From the NCBI GenBank assembly GCA_905250885.1, contig CAJNOQ010000060.1, forward strand, positions 22,820-86,819: a DNA stretch of 64,000 nt, written 5' to 3'. Below, piece by piece: positions 49,372 to 61,735 of this stretch. Numbering within the stretch: the stretch's first letter is position 1; each line of letters starts with the position of its first letter. The notes below the pieces were generated by a model. The model was not told the DNA's origin. It made no database searches and worked only from the letters and a program-made list of their open reading frames with translations. Origin of the DNA: Didymodactylos carnosus (Eukaryota; Rotifera; Eurotatoria; Philodinida; Philodinidae). The translations under genes and the position numbers were made by a program.

Positions 49372-52265
49372 TTAATCAGAAACCGGTTCAAAAAATAAAT
49401 CAAGTTGATCTGTTGTTATATTATTACTAGGTTGTTTCATTGTTGTTTCTAAATAAACTATATCATCATCATCACCATCGATTTTCTCATCATTTTCATC
49501 TAATTCTTGTTCATCATTATTCCATATTGTTTCTAAAAACTCCACTGAACCATTCGATGAAAATGTTGGTGATGGTAACGTATTAGTCGTTGTTGTACTT
49601 TCAGTTGTTGACAATAAATCAAACATATTCTGTGTTAAAACTTGTTCACATTCAACTTTCATTTTTTTCAACATAGGTAACTGTTCCTGATTACTGTTAC
49701 TAAGATATTCATCTGCCTCACTAATCTGTGAGACAATATGTCGTTGTGATTCGTGTTTTTTTCGTCGTTGTTTATTAATATCTATTGTTGTTGTGGTGGC
49801 AGTAGATGATTTTGATGGTAAGCTTACAGTTGTACTCAATGAACTTCCGACACAAAATGCTGGTGGTAATAGTGTGATTTCTTCTTCGTCTTGTTCGTCA
49901 TCGTTTCCATTATTGTCAAACTTTTTAATATAAATTTTCGTTTGTGGTAAACCTTGTCCGCTTAACTGTATGTCACTTTTCAATAATTTTTGTAGATCAA
50001 AGGTATTGATCAGTGTATTCGCTTGCTCTAATTGTTCAGCAGTCGATATTAGTGAATAATAGATTGCTAAAACATCATCAAATTTTTGCTGGTCATTTTT
50101 TGTTTTTAATAAATTATCGGCTTGTTTCAAAATTTTTTCAATGGAATCCATTGCCGGTATATCCAATTTTGACCAAAATATATTAAAAAGATTATCACTA
50201 TATTTATATAAACGTTGTAAAACATATTTTTTATAATCGGCTATTTTACGTTCCAAGTTTTCATATGCAGTTTCAACTTGTTTTATTGTTCTTAATGACG
50301 ATTGTTTTGTTATTTTTAACTGATCTTTTGTCTGTTCAATACATTTTAAACGATAATGACATGTTTGTATGACATGTTCAATATTATCATAAATTAATTG
50401 ACGATGTTCATTGTAACAACATATACATAATAGATAATCACAACAGTTGCAGAGTTGCAATTGTGTTTTTTGAAAACATTTTGTACATTTTGCTAGAATA
50501 TGATAGTCTTTTGGTTTTAATTCGAGTAGATTACGATGAATATAAGATGCTGGATATTTATCAGCTGATGAATATATTGTCGGTTGAGCACATATTGGAC
50601 ATTTGATTGTTTGAGTACGAAAGTCTAGATTTTTTCGACCGTACGATTGAAGGCAATCCAAACAATAAACATGTTGACATGGAAGGGCACGTGGATCTCT
50701 TAAACGTTGTAAACAAATTGCACATTCCAAATTTTTATCGATTGGTTCTGTTAGATAGGCATAACTGGGAGACGATGGAGGACTAATATAATTGTCCATT
50801 GATGATGGGGTTCTAATTGTCATGGTATTTGACGATGAAACCAATAATTTGACCACTAAATTAAATAAATATGTCTCACAGTTAGACCTAGACGAATGAC
50901 TGACTTTTCAAAGAGCAGATATAATAGGAATTTAATAACACAATAGTTTCCTATCTGTTGAGAAGGAAATAAATTAGTATATATATAGTCGGCTCTCAAA
51001 CTGTTCTCAACGTTTTCTTATAGAAAAATTGCTGAACCTACTTTTTGCTGTTTCATTATTTGCTGTTAATTGACTATTGTTGGCCGTGTGATTAGTAAAA
51101 TTGAAGAAATTTTGTTCATGGGCATTATAATAATTTATTGGCGTTGTAACTGTTGCTATTACTGGATGATGTGTACGAACTATTTTCGGAGTGTTTTGTT
51201 GTACGACAGTTGTTGTATTATTATTATTTAAATTCGTGTTCATTGATCTTGCTCTTATTCCGTTGTTGTTGTTGTTGTTGTTGTTGTGATTGTTATATTG
51301 ACTCAAATCAATTGGATTATTTATGTCGTTTGTTGTTGCTACTGATTGTAACTGACTATTCATACGGAGAAGACTTGTTCTTATACTAGAATAACCTACA
51401 ATAAAAATAGAAAATGAGTTGATAATAAATAAGAAAAAAAGTAACGTAAACTTGAATTGTACGAGAATAAATGGCAGCGATGGCCAGAGGCACAAAATCT
51501 CCCCTTTTGTTCTGGCGAGCGTCGAAGAAATTTTTTCAGAAAACTTTAGATAAATATCATTTTTGTTAATTTTGCTGAAAAATAATTGAAGAAGAAAATA
51601 TACTCGAAAGTTTTTTATTCTTACGAATAGATCTTGTACCTCTGCCTGTGACATTCACAAGAGAAAAATTCCAGTGTTAAAGCGATACAAAAGTGAAAAT
51701 CTTAGCCAGTTTCAAACTAAATTCATCCTGCAAGTTTAAATCCACTGCAGATCTTATTAAACAATCCACCTAGTTTTCAGACAAAGGTCGGTTAAATCTT
51801 CACTAACCTTTACTCAATACGTTATAAAGAAAAAACAAATTTTGAATAATGTCTGATTAGTCAGACAAAAATTCCATAAAATGTGTGTTTTGAGGTAATA
51901 TTAAATATGTAGTGGAAAGCATAGTAACTGGACAGTAGGCTAAACTCAATATTTTTCCTTGAAACAACAACAGTCATCGGTCATTTAATGTAACAAGCTT
52001 TTCTATTCAACATCTATATGAAATGAGAGGAAAAGAGTATAAACTTTTGCATAAATTCTCATATGTCTCATTCTTCTATACTCGATACTTTATACTCGCG
52101 TCTTTCTATCAAAATGAACGCTTATGTTTGTTTTGTTGCTAGAGAGAAAAAGAGAAGGGAAAAAAAATTGATAAAACGAGAATAGAATTATTGTCCATTA
52201 GCTATTGTAATTCTCGTATAGTACAGTAAAAGAGAGATAGATAAAAAAACATATTTACCGCTCAT
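49372..52265 (-). CDS. RING-type E3 ligase with B-box-like finger and coiled coil (TRIM-like)
   Basis: Three exons, 52265-52259, 51395-51042 and 50855-49372, give 614 residues. Exon 1 is only ATGAGCG. Residues about 20-120 are Asn/Thr-rich with a poly-Asn run. A C3HC4 RING lies at about 165-209 (CAICLQRLRDPRALPC...CLDC...CPIC). A second Cys/His-rich finger follows at about 244-271 (CTKC...CNCC...CICC...H), comparable to a B-box, then a coiled coil at about 280-400, the RBCC order of TRIM proteins. The C-terminal third is low-complexity and acidic. It contains DDDDIVYLE (about 582-590), which resembles a SUMO-interacting motif. No NHL or SPRY domain is present. Ubiquitin ligase activity is likely from the intact RING; the substrate is unknown. 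It sits between the two CPAP exon blocks on the same strand. Confidence 0.85.
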
Positions 52266-52297
52266 CGGCTGTTGATTTGTATTTTTGTCATAAACAT
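52262..52297 (-). promoter_or_regulatory. Upstream ORF overlapping the RING-gene start
   Basis: An 11-codon frame (MFMTKIQINSR) starts at 52297 and its TGA shares bases with the main ATG in an ATGA overlap. If present in the mRNA leader, it would make translation of the RING protein depend on reinitiation or leaky scanning. Confidence 0.4.
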
Positions 52298-55251
52298 GTA
52301 ATGTACGCACAAAATAATATGAAGATGAATGTGTATCACTCTTTATAAACTACAATGACTATAATAAATTTGCTAATCGAATGAACGTAATATACATATA
52401 TATATATAAACCATGAAAAAAATCCAAAGAAATTTTATCGTTGTATTTGTGTGTGTGTGTATGCGTCGTTTGGTCGATTATGATGATGATAGTATGTGTT
52501 GTTCCCTTTTTCTTTTCTGTTCCGTTTTTTTCCTTGTTCTTCTATACAATCATCAACACAGACATAAAATAGTGGCAAGTTTATGCACAAAAATATGTTT
52601 TGAGAAATAAATTTTAAATTTAATTTTTTAACAACAATAACAAAAAATGCTTAGTACTATATGTTATATCATATCTACAACTCATAATAAGAACACAGCA
52701 TGCATTGCAGATCTACGCATTTTACAAAAAAAATCTCCTTTTATCTTCTCGTTTCTCTTTTTCTTTTTCATAAAAGAAAAATGTGTTTAACAGCTCTTAG
52801 CTTGTAAGAATAACACCAAAACGACCCCGAATTTTCTTGATTAAAAAAAAAAAAGCAGGTATAAAAAAAAAGAGTGCATAGGAACCCCCTCTTTTGAATG
52901 CAGATGCTCTCTTCGTTTTTTTCTTCTCTACCTTTTTATTTGACTATACAGTTCACATTCCATAAAAAATATGCTATAACAGTACGTGTATTTATTGTCC
53001 AAATAGAACAAATTGATTGACTACCAAATATGACTCGTAGTAAATATAGAAAAATTCAAGATAACGGGTAATTTCTCAGTTAAACTTCACAATTTAAACA
53101 CTGTCATCAATGACAACAAAAAAAAAGATGAAATGTACTAGAAGCAACGTGTATATAAATATATGATGAGTGAAATAGTTCAATACACTACAGGCTAATA
53201 TCATAAAGATAGTTAAACAGCCCAAGGACAATAAATGTTTGAAGGGCAACGTGACTCACGTTAGAAAAATAAAGAAAACGAGGGTCACATTGTGCCTCAT
53301 TTTTTGTTGTTGTTTGAAACCCCATGCATTTTTAATAAGAAAGAACTTTCCATTCCAAGAGCTAGTAGTTAAAAAGAGAGGAAAAAAAAAATTGTCATCA
53401 ATGTATAAATAATTCTTTAGTTTTATAGTAGAAAAAAAATAACATAAATATTTTGAAGTTATTTGTTAGAAAGAAAAGAAAAAAGATCTAGGTACATATG
53501 TTCTTAATTTTGAACATATATTTTGTATATCAGAATAAAATTTTAATTTCTTATTTATACGAGAGTTTCTATGCAGAAAAAAAGAAGAAAAAAAAAGAAG
53601 AAAAATACCCACATATTTTCTTTCTTTCTTTTTTTCGGGGAAAGAACAGTACAAAAAAAAAAAAGAAACGAAACAAAATGCATTTACTTATTATTCATCG
53701 CTATGAGAGACAACAGAAAAATAATTGTACTTTACATAAATAAAAGAAATTGCATATGTTCTTTCCATGTTGTTTCTATGTGTAGAGAAATTTCTAGATT
53801 TTGATTAGAACAAAATAAACTAGAATTACATCCTTTATATGCTTGAAATATCATAAACTTCGCATATTTATTTTCTAGAACGGTATAATAATAAACTAAA
53901 TGTTTACAAAAAAATCAGACAGTACATCTACATCTACAGGGTTTCGATCGCAAAGTTATTAAGTCCTATATTACAGGACGATACATTCCTGCTTTCTCTT
54001 CTTTTCAGTCTTGTGACATGAAACTTGAAAACACTAAAAATAATTAACCTTAATCTAGTGAATTAATATCTGAAAACGTTGGTTTTATTGTTCTATTGCT
54101 TAAAAGAGAAAAAAAAAATGTTCGCTTTCTTTCTTATGCGTGAAAAGGTAGGTGCATGAATCACTTAGAGGGATTTGATGGGATGCGAAAAAAAGGAGTT
54201 GAAACTGTAAATATAAAGCAAAAAAATGTTAAATTTTTTACCCAACGCACATCGTATAATCATAACAACAGATTTAATTACATTTTGAGTCAAAAATCAT
54301 CGTTGTTCTGCACAATGGAATGTAAACAACATACCTTTAAAGGAAAAACTGGCGCCTGTATGACGTTTTTGTTATCATGGCTACATGCATTGATGAGAAA
54401 AAATATTTACCAAGGTTCCTTGTACAACAAAAAAATACATTTTCACGTAAGGACAAGGAGCTAGCAATATTTAATTACGGCTTCCTTGCAGACAAAAAAA
54501 AAAGCAAATGCACATTGTTAGCGAATTCTATAAAACATGACCTTTTTTTGTACTCAACATGTTAAAAGTGGAAATAAATATTGAATACGACAAAAGTCAT
54601 CGTTAAAGCAAATTCAGCTATTCTTTCGTATGCGATATATTCTTCAACTTATTTTGATTTATTATAAGTAACAAACTTTATATTTTATCTTAATTTTATT
54701 AAATCGCACCATTTGTAGCTGGTTGTTTACGAGAACACTAGCCAACCAATCAATATGCAATTAAAACTAGCTTATACATAAAATAATTAGAAATGATAAT
54801 TTTAATTTTATGTGACAAGTTGATCGACACCAACCTCTCATCTAACTATTCATTCAGACTTGATTTAACTATTCATTTCAGACTACTTGATGTTCAATAT
54901 ATAATATTCAACTATGAAAAAAGAGATTAAAGAATAAATTGGTAGTTAGTCGACTTATAACAGAATATTTTTGAAATTATCGAAATGTGCTTTGACAACA
55001 AACTAAATCAACTAAAATCAATAAAACTATCAATAAGAAAGCTTTGAATTTTTCATGAATTATGAATAATTTCAATGATGTGTAAAGAAAGTGACAAAGC
55101 TTAAATCTTTAATTTGCATTCTTTTCTAATCGTTCGTCAAATGACAAGAGAAAAAGTGACGTAATACGAATTCATCGAAAAAAGATTCTCATCGTGATAA
55201 TGACAATAAATAACAAAGTTTCGTAAATAGAGAAGACAAATTGTAGTTTAC
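52298..55251. other. 3-kb AT-rich non-coding stretch
   Basis: Contains the RING-gene promoter and, if the CPAP model is right, the 5' part of its giant intron. Long A or T runs produce Lys- or Phe-rich frames (53498-53804) that are not genes. No transposon ends were found. If the exon ending at 55252 is not spliced, its frame reads 20 more codons to a TGA at 55189. Confidence 0.4.
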
Positions 55252-56951
55252 CTCATTCTGAAGCTTTTGTAACAGAAAATCAGCAAATTTTAAATCTGAA
55301 AAAAAAAAAATCCAAAATAGCGTTCGTCTCTCTATTCAAAAGAAGAAGTACTTACTTTCATCTTTTGAAAATGCTGTGGATACGGGTAAAGCATCAACAT
55401 TAATTACAGGAAACTGTGATTTTGGCAGTTTTTTTGTGTTTTTTTGAAATTTTGATACATCCTTTGTTTCTTCGTATTCATCTTTATCGTTATAGGAAGA
55501 ATATTGTTGTTGTTTAGGTATTTGTTCTAAATTGACTTTGCGACTTTGTTGATTTTGTATTGAATCAAACTGTGATTGTTGTTGTTTTTGATAATGTACA
55601 TCAATGAGTGATGTCATTGGCGTTGCTTCTTCACATGATGCCTCTAAAATTGTACTTAGCATATTCTGGTCTTGTTCTTGATCAGGATTGATATTTGAAG
55701 AGAGTTCTTGTTGTTGTGATTCTTGTTCCTGCATAAGTTGTTGATAATGATCAAAGTAAGTATGTAAATTTAGATTTCTACCATCGTGACATTGATCATT
55801 TTCTTCTTCGTTCTCTACATCTTCATATTCTTCGTGATACAATGGACGAGTTTTCTTTTCGTGATGATGATGATTTTCATCTATTGTCTCGTTATCTGTG
55901 ATGTTCAACGGCTGAAAATCATCTTCTATATTCCATTCATGTTCATCGGATTCATGTCTTTGTGGCTGTTGATTTGAACGATTTGACTGCGGAAACAAAA
56001 ATATACATAATAGAGAGTAGAAAAATCCTGTTTTAAAATATTGACTTCTCAGTAAGTGTATTGGGTTATTTAAAACCAATGAAAGTGTACGAGTTTAACT
56101 GAATTCTCGTCGCCTACGTAGATGCATGTACATTCGGTAGAGAAAAATTTAAAAAGCAGCAATTACGAAGGTTTTTTTATATTCATAACAAGAAAAATGA
56201 TTGATGGCATTATATCATTTACCTTATTACTTCCAGAAACACTTCGTATAAAAAGTTCTCTCTACTTATGCGAATCCGCTATTTCTAGAGAAGTTACAAA
56301 AGACGAAATGAGTCTCTTGTTGCTACAATTGTATTTATTAATACAATTAGAATTGAAGAAAAACGTTTTCTATATACTTTTGGAGCTAATTGACTGTGTT
56401 GATGTGCTTGTGATACTAAATTTGTAGTTGTTGTCAACGAATCTGATCCATTTTTTGACGTTAAAAAAAGATCTCGTCTAAAAAGAGAAAAATACTTGTA
56501 ATAATAAAATATGTTTCGTGTTATACTATTTCTCTTTTAACCTAGCTGAAACTTGTTTTTCTAGTAACGGTTGTTGACCACCCGTAACAGGATTATGCAA
56601 AACTGATGTTTCTGGTACGCGCATGTGTAAAGACGCTGTTTGTTGAAATAATAATTTAGCCATATAACGAGACTATAAAGAGAATGCAAAATTAATATGC
56701 TGAAGAAGATTTGGCACTCAGATCAGACTACTTACTTCTTCTTCTTTTAAACTATGCATACGTTTTTCATAATCGTCTGTTTGTCTTTTGCCTGTTTCCA
56801 AATGCCATCGTTTCAAAGATTCAAATCTAAAATTGAAATCAACGACCTTCTTATTTCTTAATTACTCAAAAACCTCATAAACTAATTAAACTTGCCTTTC
56901 CAATATTGAGTTTCTTTCTATATCATTAACTTTTTCACCGTTCTCTAGCAT
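55252..56951 (-). CDS. CENPJ: Proposed N-terminal exons of CPAP/SAS-4
   Basis: Six exons, 56951-56896, 56826-56736, 56672-56542, 56477-56378, 55986-55356 and 55295-55252, encode 351 residues. The first intron uses a GC donor (GGAAAG|gcaagt). Early residues (RFESLKRWHLETGKRQTDDY) are helical and charged. A disordered, His/Glu/Gln-rich region follows with LMQEQESQQQEL, and the last exon ends NLKFADFLLQKLQNE. That motif resembles the conserved FEDYL-type helix which in CPAP proteins precedes the FLKRGEGLARF-type motif, and the exon ends in phase 0 exactly as the exon at 46833 requires. I infer one CPAP gene of 1463 residues with intron 55251-46834. The alternative is a separate gene ending at the TGA at 55189. 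Confidence 0.65.
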
Positions 56952-57987
56952 GTCTAATTGGTTTCACTAGACAAAATTTCATTCTGAAATACGAAAAATA
57001 TAGTGATGCATAAGGATTTCTTTGTCATTTACGTTAGAAACAAAACCAATCATCTCTGAGTGCTAAGCAGCTAATTCAAGAAAATCGACCGCTAAGGTCT
57101 GTTATTCTTTATTTTACATCGCGAGTGAAAATTTTAACAGACTAATACAGACACTTTCTGATTTGTCTAAGCAGCAGGTACAAGTCGCTAAGGAAACACG
57201 TTTCATTCTATTGACAAGCTAAGTTTATCTTGTCATATGGTATCCAAAACCACATGAAGTAAATATATCGCACATGTTTGTGGTTTTTTTTCCTAACTAA
57301 AAGATAGAGACGAGATCTATTCACGCTTCAACGTCGCCATTGGACTGAGAAGCTCATGCGCGTCTCCTAGTATCCTCTTGTAAATTATTCATATAAATAA
57401 TAAGGACTATTAATAGTTATGAACCAAATCAGGTTTTCGCTTTATTATAAGAGACGTAAATGGAGGTATTAAACATGCGAAAAGAAGAAAACATAAACAA
57501 TAATCTTGTGATCCCTTTGTGTGACATCTATCGAAGCACTATTTCAGACTTGATTGAAGTAAAAAGTTTTGTCAGTTATCGTGACTTATATATTTCTGTT
57601 CTTTTCATCTTGTTTGAAAAAGATTAAGATTTACTATTGTATCCACTAATAAATAGAATAGATTAAAAGGTGGAAATTGTTTTCAGAAGTTAAGTGTGAT
57701 AGTTTGGCAATGTCTAAAGGTAAGGGATTTCTCAGACCTACGTGTAAGACAAATCTGAATTGATGCAAAATCTTGTTCAATTTTGTTTCATTGTTTGTCG
57801 ATTTTTAGTTGTATGCACGAAAATCTTTGTCAATTCCACTTTATATTCTTTCTTTCTATACTTCTTGAATGACAATATGTCTTTGGGATATATTTACTTT
57901 GTTTAGATTAATCGTCAATGACATTTTTTGTCATCCTTCTTACTTGAAAAATTGACTACAAGCTTTTTATTGTGAAAGTCTGCAAAG
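56952..57987. other. Divergent promoter region, CPAP N-block (-) / SNX8 (+)
   Basis: About 1 kb between divergent starts. It includes a possible alternative SNX8 first exon at 57710-57719 (ATGTCTAAAG followed by gtaagg) whose phase matches exon 2. No repeats were recognised. Confidence 0.45.
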
Positions 57988-60900
57988 ATGTCAGTAGATC
58001 TAAGTGCAGGTAAATAAAATTAGTTCAAGTTCTTTCTTTGTGTTTGTATGTTTTTTTTTTAATTATTCAAGGCTCGATACCAGTGCTTTATCGTGATGTG
58101 TTTGAAATTTTGAATCCGAATGATCTAGGGAAAATAACGATGAATATTTTTAAATCCTTATTTGAGTCGACAAATTTATCTTCAACTATCTTGGCACAAG
58201 TAAGTTTTATAACAAAAGTTGAAAAAAGTAAACAAACATATAAAATAATGTGGAATCAAAAACAATTTTAACTGTAGTGTACTTTCGTGAAAAAATTGGA
58301 GAGTACAACAATAAATATTTGAATAATTTTATTTCTTACATCTTGTCTAGATTGTTATTTCCTTTGTAATTCCTTTTTTTCTATTTAGATTTGGGATATA
58401 AGCCTTCCTAAAGGGAGAACATTGACTCGTACGGATTTATATAAATGTCTTGCATTTATCGCATTAGCTCAGCAAGGAAAGCCAATTGATGAAAAATTGT
58501 TAGAAAATTATACGAATAAGGGTAAAGAATAATCTAATATAAATAAAATATTTCCGGTTAAAGTTCCTACTCTTTCTTATTTAGAACTTCCTGTTCCCAT
58601 CATTGGCGACATCAATGAGTTAGGAGATCGGTTTATACGTTTATTGCGAGATAATCATTCTCAAACAATTCTATGTTTCCGTTATGGTGATTTATGCTCC
58701 TTAGACACCATACAAGTCGAATTAGTACCAGAGAAAAAAGGCAATACACATAACTTTCGGAGTCTCTTATACATTATACCCTCTGTCTTTTTTCTCTATT
58801 TAGGCGTTATTATCCGTCATTTTGAATATGAAGTATCAAGCATGGTAAGCATAGAAATAATTTTTTCAAAATAATGTAGATTTTTCGGAGAGAAACGTTT
58901 GTATGCATTACAATTATCCAACGTTTTCTAGCGATTGAAAAGCAAAGTTTCTCGCCGATATAACGATTTTGTTGTATTAAGTGATATTTTATGTCAAAAA
59001 TATCCAAATCGTATATTGCCTGATCTACCACCGAAAAAACTCGTTAATCGTTGGTGTTTATTTAAAGCTTTTGTTTTTGCTAAGAACAAAAATAAATTTT
59101 TTTCTTTGCTTTTAAAATTTGAGTAAAAGTAAAACAACTGATCTTGCGATAATAATACGATCTGTGCTTCATTTGAAAACAATTTGCTGGTGCTGAATTA
59201 ATGCATGGGAAAGGGTTAGTAAACGCGCGATGAATGAAGGCACATTTAGAATAAAAGATCATTTTGTCACTGATAACATTAATCGATTAGCTGCTACAAA
59301 TTAAAAAACAGTGAATTTTGAATAAGAAGTCTTTCAAACCATGTACTATTTTCAAATAAGAACGGTTATATGAAGAATTTTCAGCCTTGACAAAATGATC
59401 TGCTGTGCTTTTTACTTCAATATAACAACTACATTTAAAAGAAAAACTTGTTAAGATTGCCACAATTGAATCAAGACTAATTGCTTGATTTATTTATCTG
59501 AGAATGATCGCAACGCTACTCAAAACTTTTTAATAACACAAAAGAAATAATACTTTTCTATCTTTTTAGTGGGTAAAGAATTCATTGAAGCTCGTCGTCG
59601 TGCTTTAAGACGCTACTTACAAATCTTATGTCGACATCCAGTTCTATACGATAATGAAATAATTAAATTTTTTCTGACATTTCATGGAGTGAGTTAATCT
59701 TTTGTCTTTTTTGCTATAGTTGGTATTTATAGCTTCGTTTTGGCAGGATTGTGGTGATAATATGAAAGTACAATTTCGTAATACATTAGATGAATTTAGT
59801 TTACAAACATCAACAGTACAGTCTGATAATGTAAGATATTGTTTTGAGATAGAGAATATTATATTTCTTAAAGTTCTATGTATTTTAGAAGAATTCTGAA
59901 ACTGATTCAATGAAATTATTTAAAACAAGTCAACAACATATTCATTTTATTCATCAAATTGTTGTTCAAATGAGATTGTGTCTTCATAATTTTAATGAAA
60001 GAAACATAAAAAATGCTGAAACATTTTCTTCAATTGAAAAGCAAATTCAGTATGTATATAGTTTTAGATAAATTTAATTACTCCTTTTCATTTTTTTATA
60101 TAGATTGCTGAGCTCAGATCCAACAGTAGTTGATTCCTGGGCAATGGGTGTAAATGAATATTGGTCAATAATTCAAACAGGCCTGTCACAACTGCCAATT
60201 GAGTTGAATGCCGTGTCCGAAAGAATGAACGAACAGGTGTTCGATTGAAATTATTTAAATCTCTTTTGTATTTGCTCTATCTTTTCTGTTTTAGTATAAA
60301 CGAGAAGATGAACTAATGAGTGATCACGTCGATATGTTAATTGACTTACTACAAGGATATAAAGTATGTGCGATAGAATATTTATTTGCATAAATAAGTT
60401 CGTTTTGTCACACAGCAGTAGTCAAATTAAATATTTTCTAAAATTTGTAAAATGTTCTAAAAATTACAGTAGATATCTCACATGTGTCGATGAAAATATG
60501 TGGCGATAGCATTAAAAATTGATTTTACTGTTCTTTCTGTTATTCAGGAACTTTGTAAACGATTTGAAGAAGCACTCGCAAATGACCAAAAGAATATGCA
60601 GAAAATGAATAATCAACGTAATCGTTCAAGTACAACACGTTTATCTTTAAGTAAAAATACAGACAAAGAAGAATCAGTTGAAAAAACTGAAACAGGATTA
60701 AATCAGGTGAAGAATTATGAATTTTCTCATTTAAATTTGAATATTGAATTGATTTTATTGTTTTAAGCATGAAATTATTCTACAAGAAATGGAAAAGAAA
60801 AATACTCATGCATTAAAGTGTGTTCAATTAGAAACACAACTCGTTTACGCAAATATCGAATCATTTATCTATATACTGAGCAGTTTTGGCAATAGTCAAT

Positions 60901-61082
60901 TGAAATTACATAGTGATGTAAGTTGATAACTACTTTAAAAAGGAGACAAATCTCATGTTTGATTTCTTACTCTTTAGTTGTTACAAGTTTGGAAAGCGTT
61001 TTGTCCGAAGGTTAATTCAATAGCTCAAAGTTATATGGTTAATCAAACAACGACTACATCGACGAGTAATAGCTTTAAATAA
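57988..61082 (+). CDS. SNX8: Sorting nexin 8 (SNX8/Mvp1), EH-PX-BAR
   Basis: Fourteen exons: 57988-58009, 58072-58199, 58389-58521, 58585-58740, 58804-58844, 58932-59049, 59570-59688, 59747-59830, 59889-60049, 60104-60236, 60295-60363, 60548-60706, 60768-60917, 60978-61082. They give 525 residues (human SNX8 about 465). Residues about 8-100 form an EH-like domain (LSSTILAQIWDISLPKGRTL). The PX domain at about 135-265 has DTIQVELVPEKKG, the phosphoinositide-binding RRYNDFVV (168-175), LPDLPPKK and EFIEARRRALRRY. The rest is a helical BAR region ending LLQVWKAFCPKV, matching the SNX8 end. SNX8 tubulates endosomes and sorts cargo from endosome to Golgi. The intron at 58741-58803 begins with GC, is 63 bp, and is open in frame. 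The intron 59050-59569 is unusually long at 520 bp. Confidence 0.93.
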
Positions 61083-61735
61083 TGTGTGTGTGTAATTTGT
61101 GTGTTTTTATATTTTCTGGATACGTTTTCATTTTTTTTGATTCACTGTTTTCAATAAAAGATGTATCTCATGTTGACAATAACAGCAAGGTTAATTACTA
61201 TAGACTTTTAGAATCTAAAGATAAAACTCCAGAGTGGCTCAAAGATGTATCTATAGGGAAATATCCTGACCGAAGGCGAAAGTAACATCAATATATACAA
61301 GCTTTCAGAAACTAAATTTCAAATAGGCACCTAATTCGTAACCAGCACAAAACGCTACAACGAATGACGTTTCTGACACATTTTTTTTTGATAAAAAAAT
61401 CCATTCGAATTTTGTGCTTGGTTTAGTCAATTTTTCACTAAAAGTAACTGAAGTGGCTTTCTTTCCTAGCCGATCAACATTACGAAAATCTTATATGCTA
61501 CAGCCGATAAGAATAATGTAATTATAAGATTCTTAGAATTCACAATATAAGAATCTTATAAGATTTTAGTATATCATTTTTTTAGTGCCTTACGAAAAAT
61601 TTCAAAGTTCAAAACTTTATCCACGTCCTCCAGACAACAAAAAAACGTTTTCTTTTTTACTATATGAATCGTATAAATTTTTATAGGAATCTTATAAATT
61701 TCTTACATAAGAATCGGATAATCAGAGTGCACTGT
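61083..61735. other. SNX8 3' flank with ATAAGAAT repeats
   Basis: After the SNX8 3' end, CTTATAAGATTCTTAT-type palindromic motifs recur (61490-61570 and 61690-61715). They reappear at 62545-62605 beyond the next repeat, as if that repeat had inserted into an older AT-rich one. Confidence 0.4.

Noticed and set aside
53498-53804. Overlapping Lys/Phe-rich frames
   Set aside because: Products of poly-A and poly-T runs; no splice context or conserved residues.
59050-59126. Read-through of the SNX8 exon beyond 59049
   Set aside because: Homology resumes at GKEFIEARRR after a phase-1 splice; the read-through frame ends at a stop with no family similarity.
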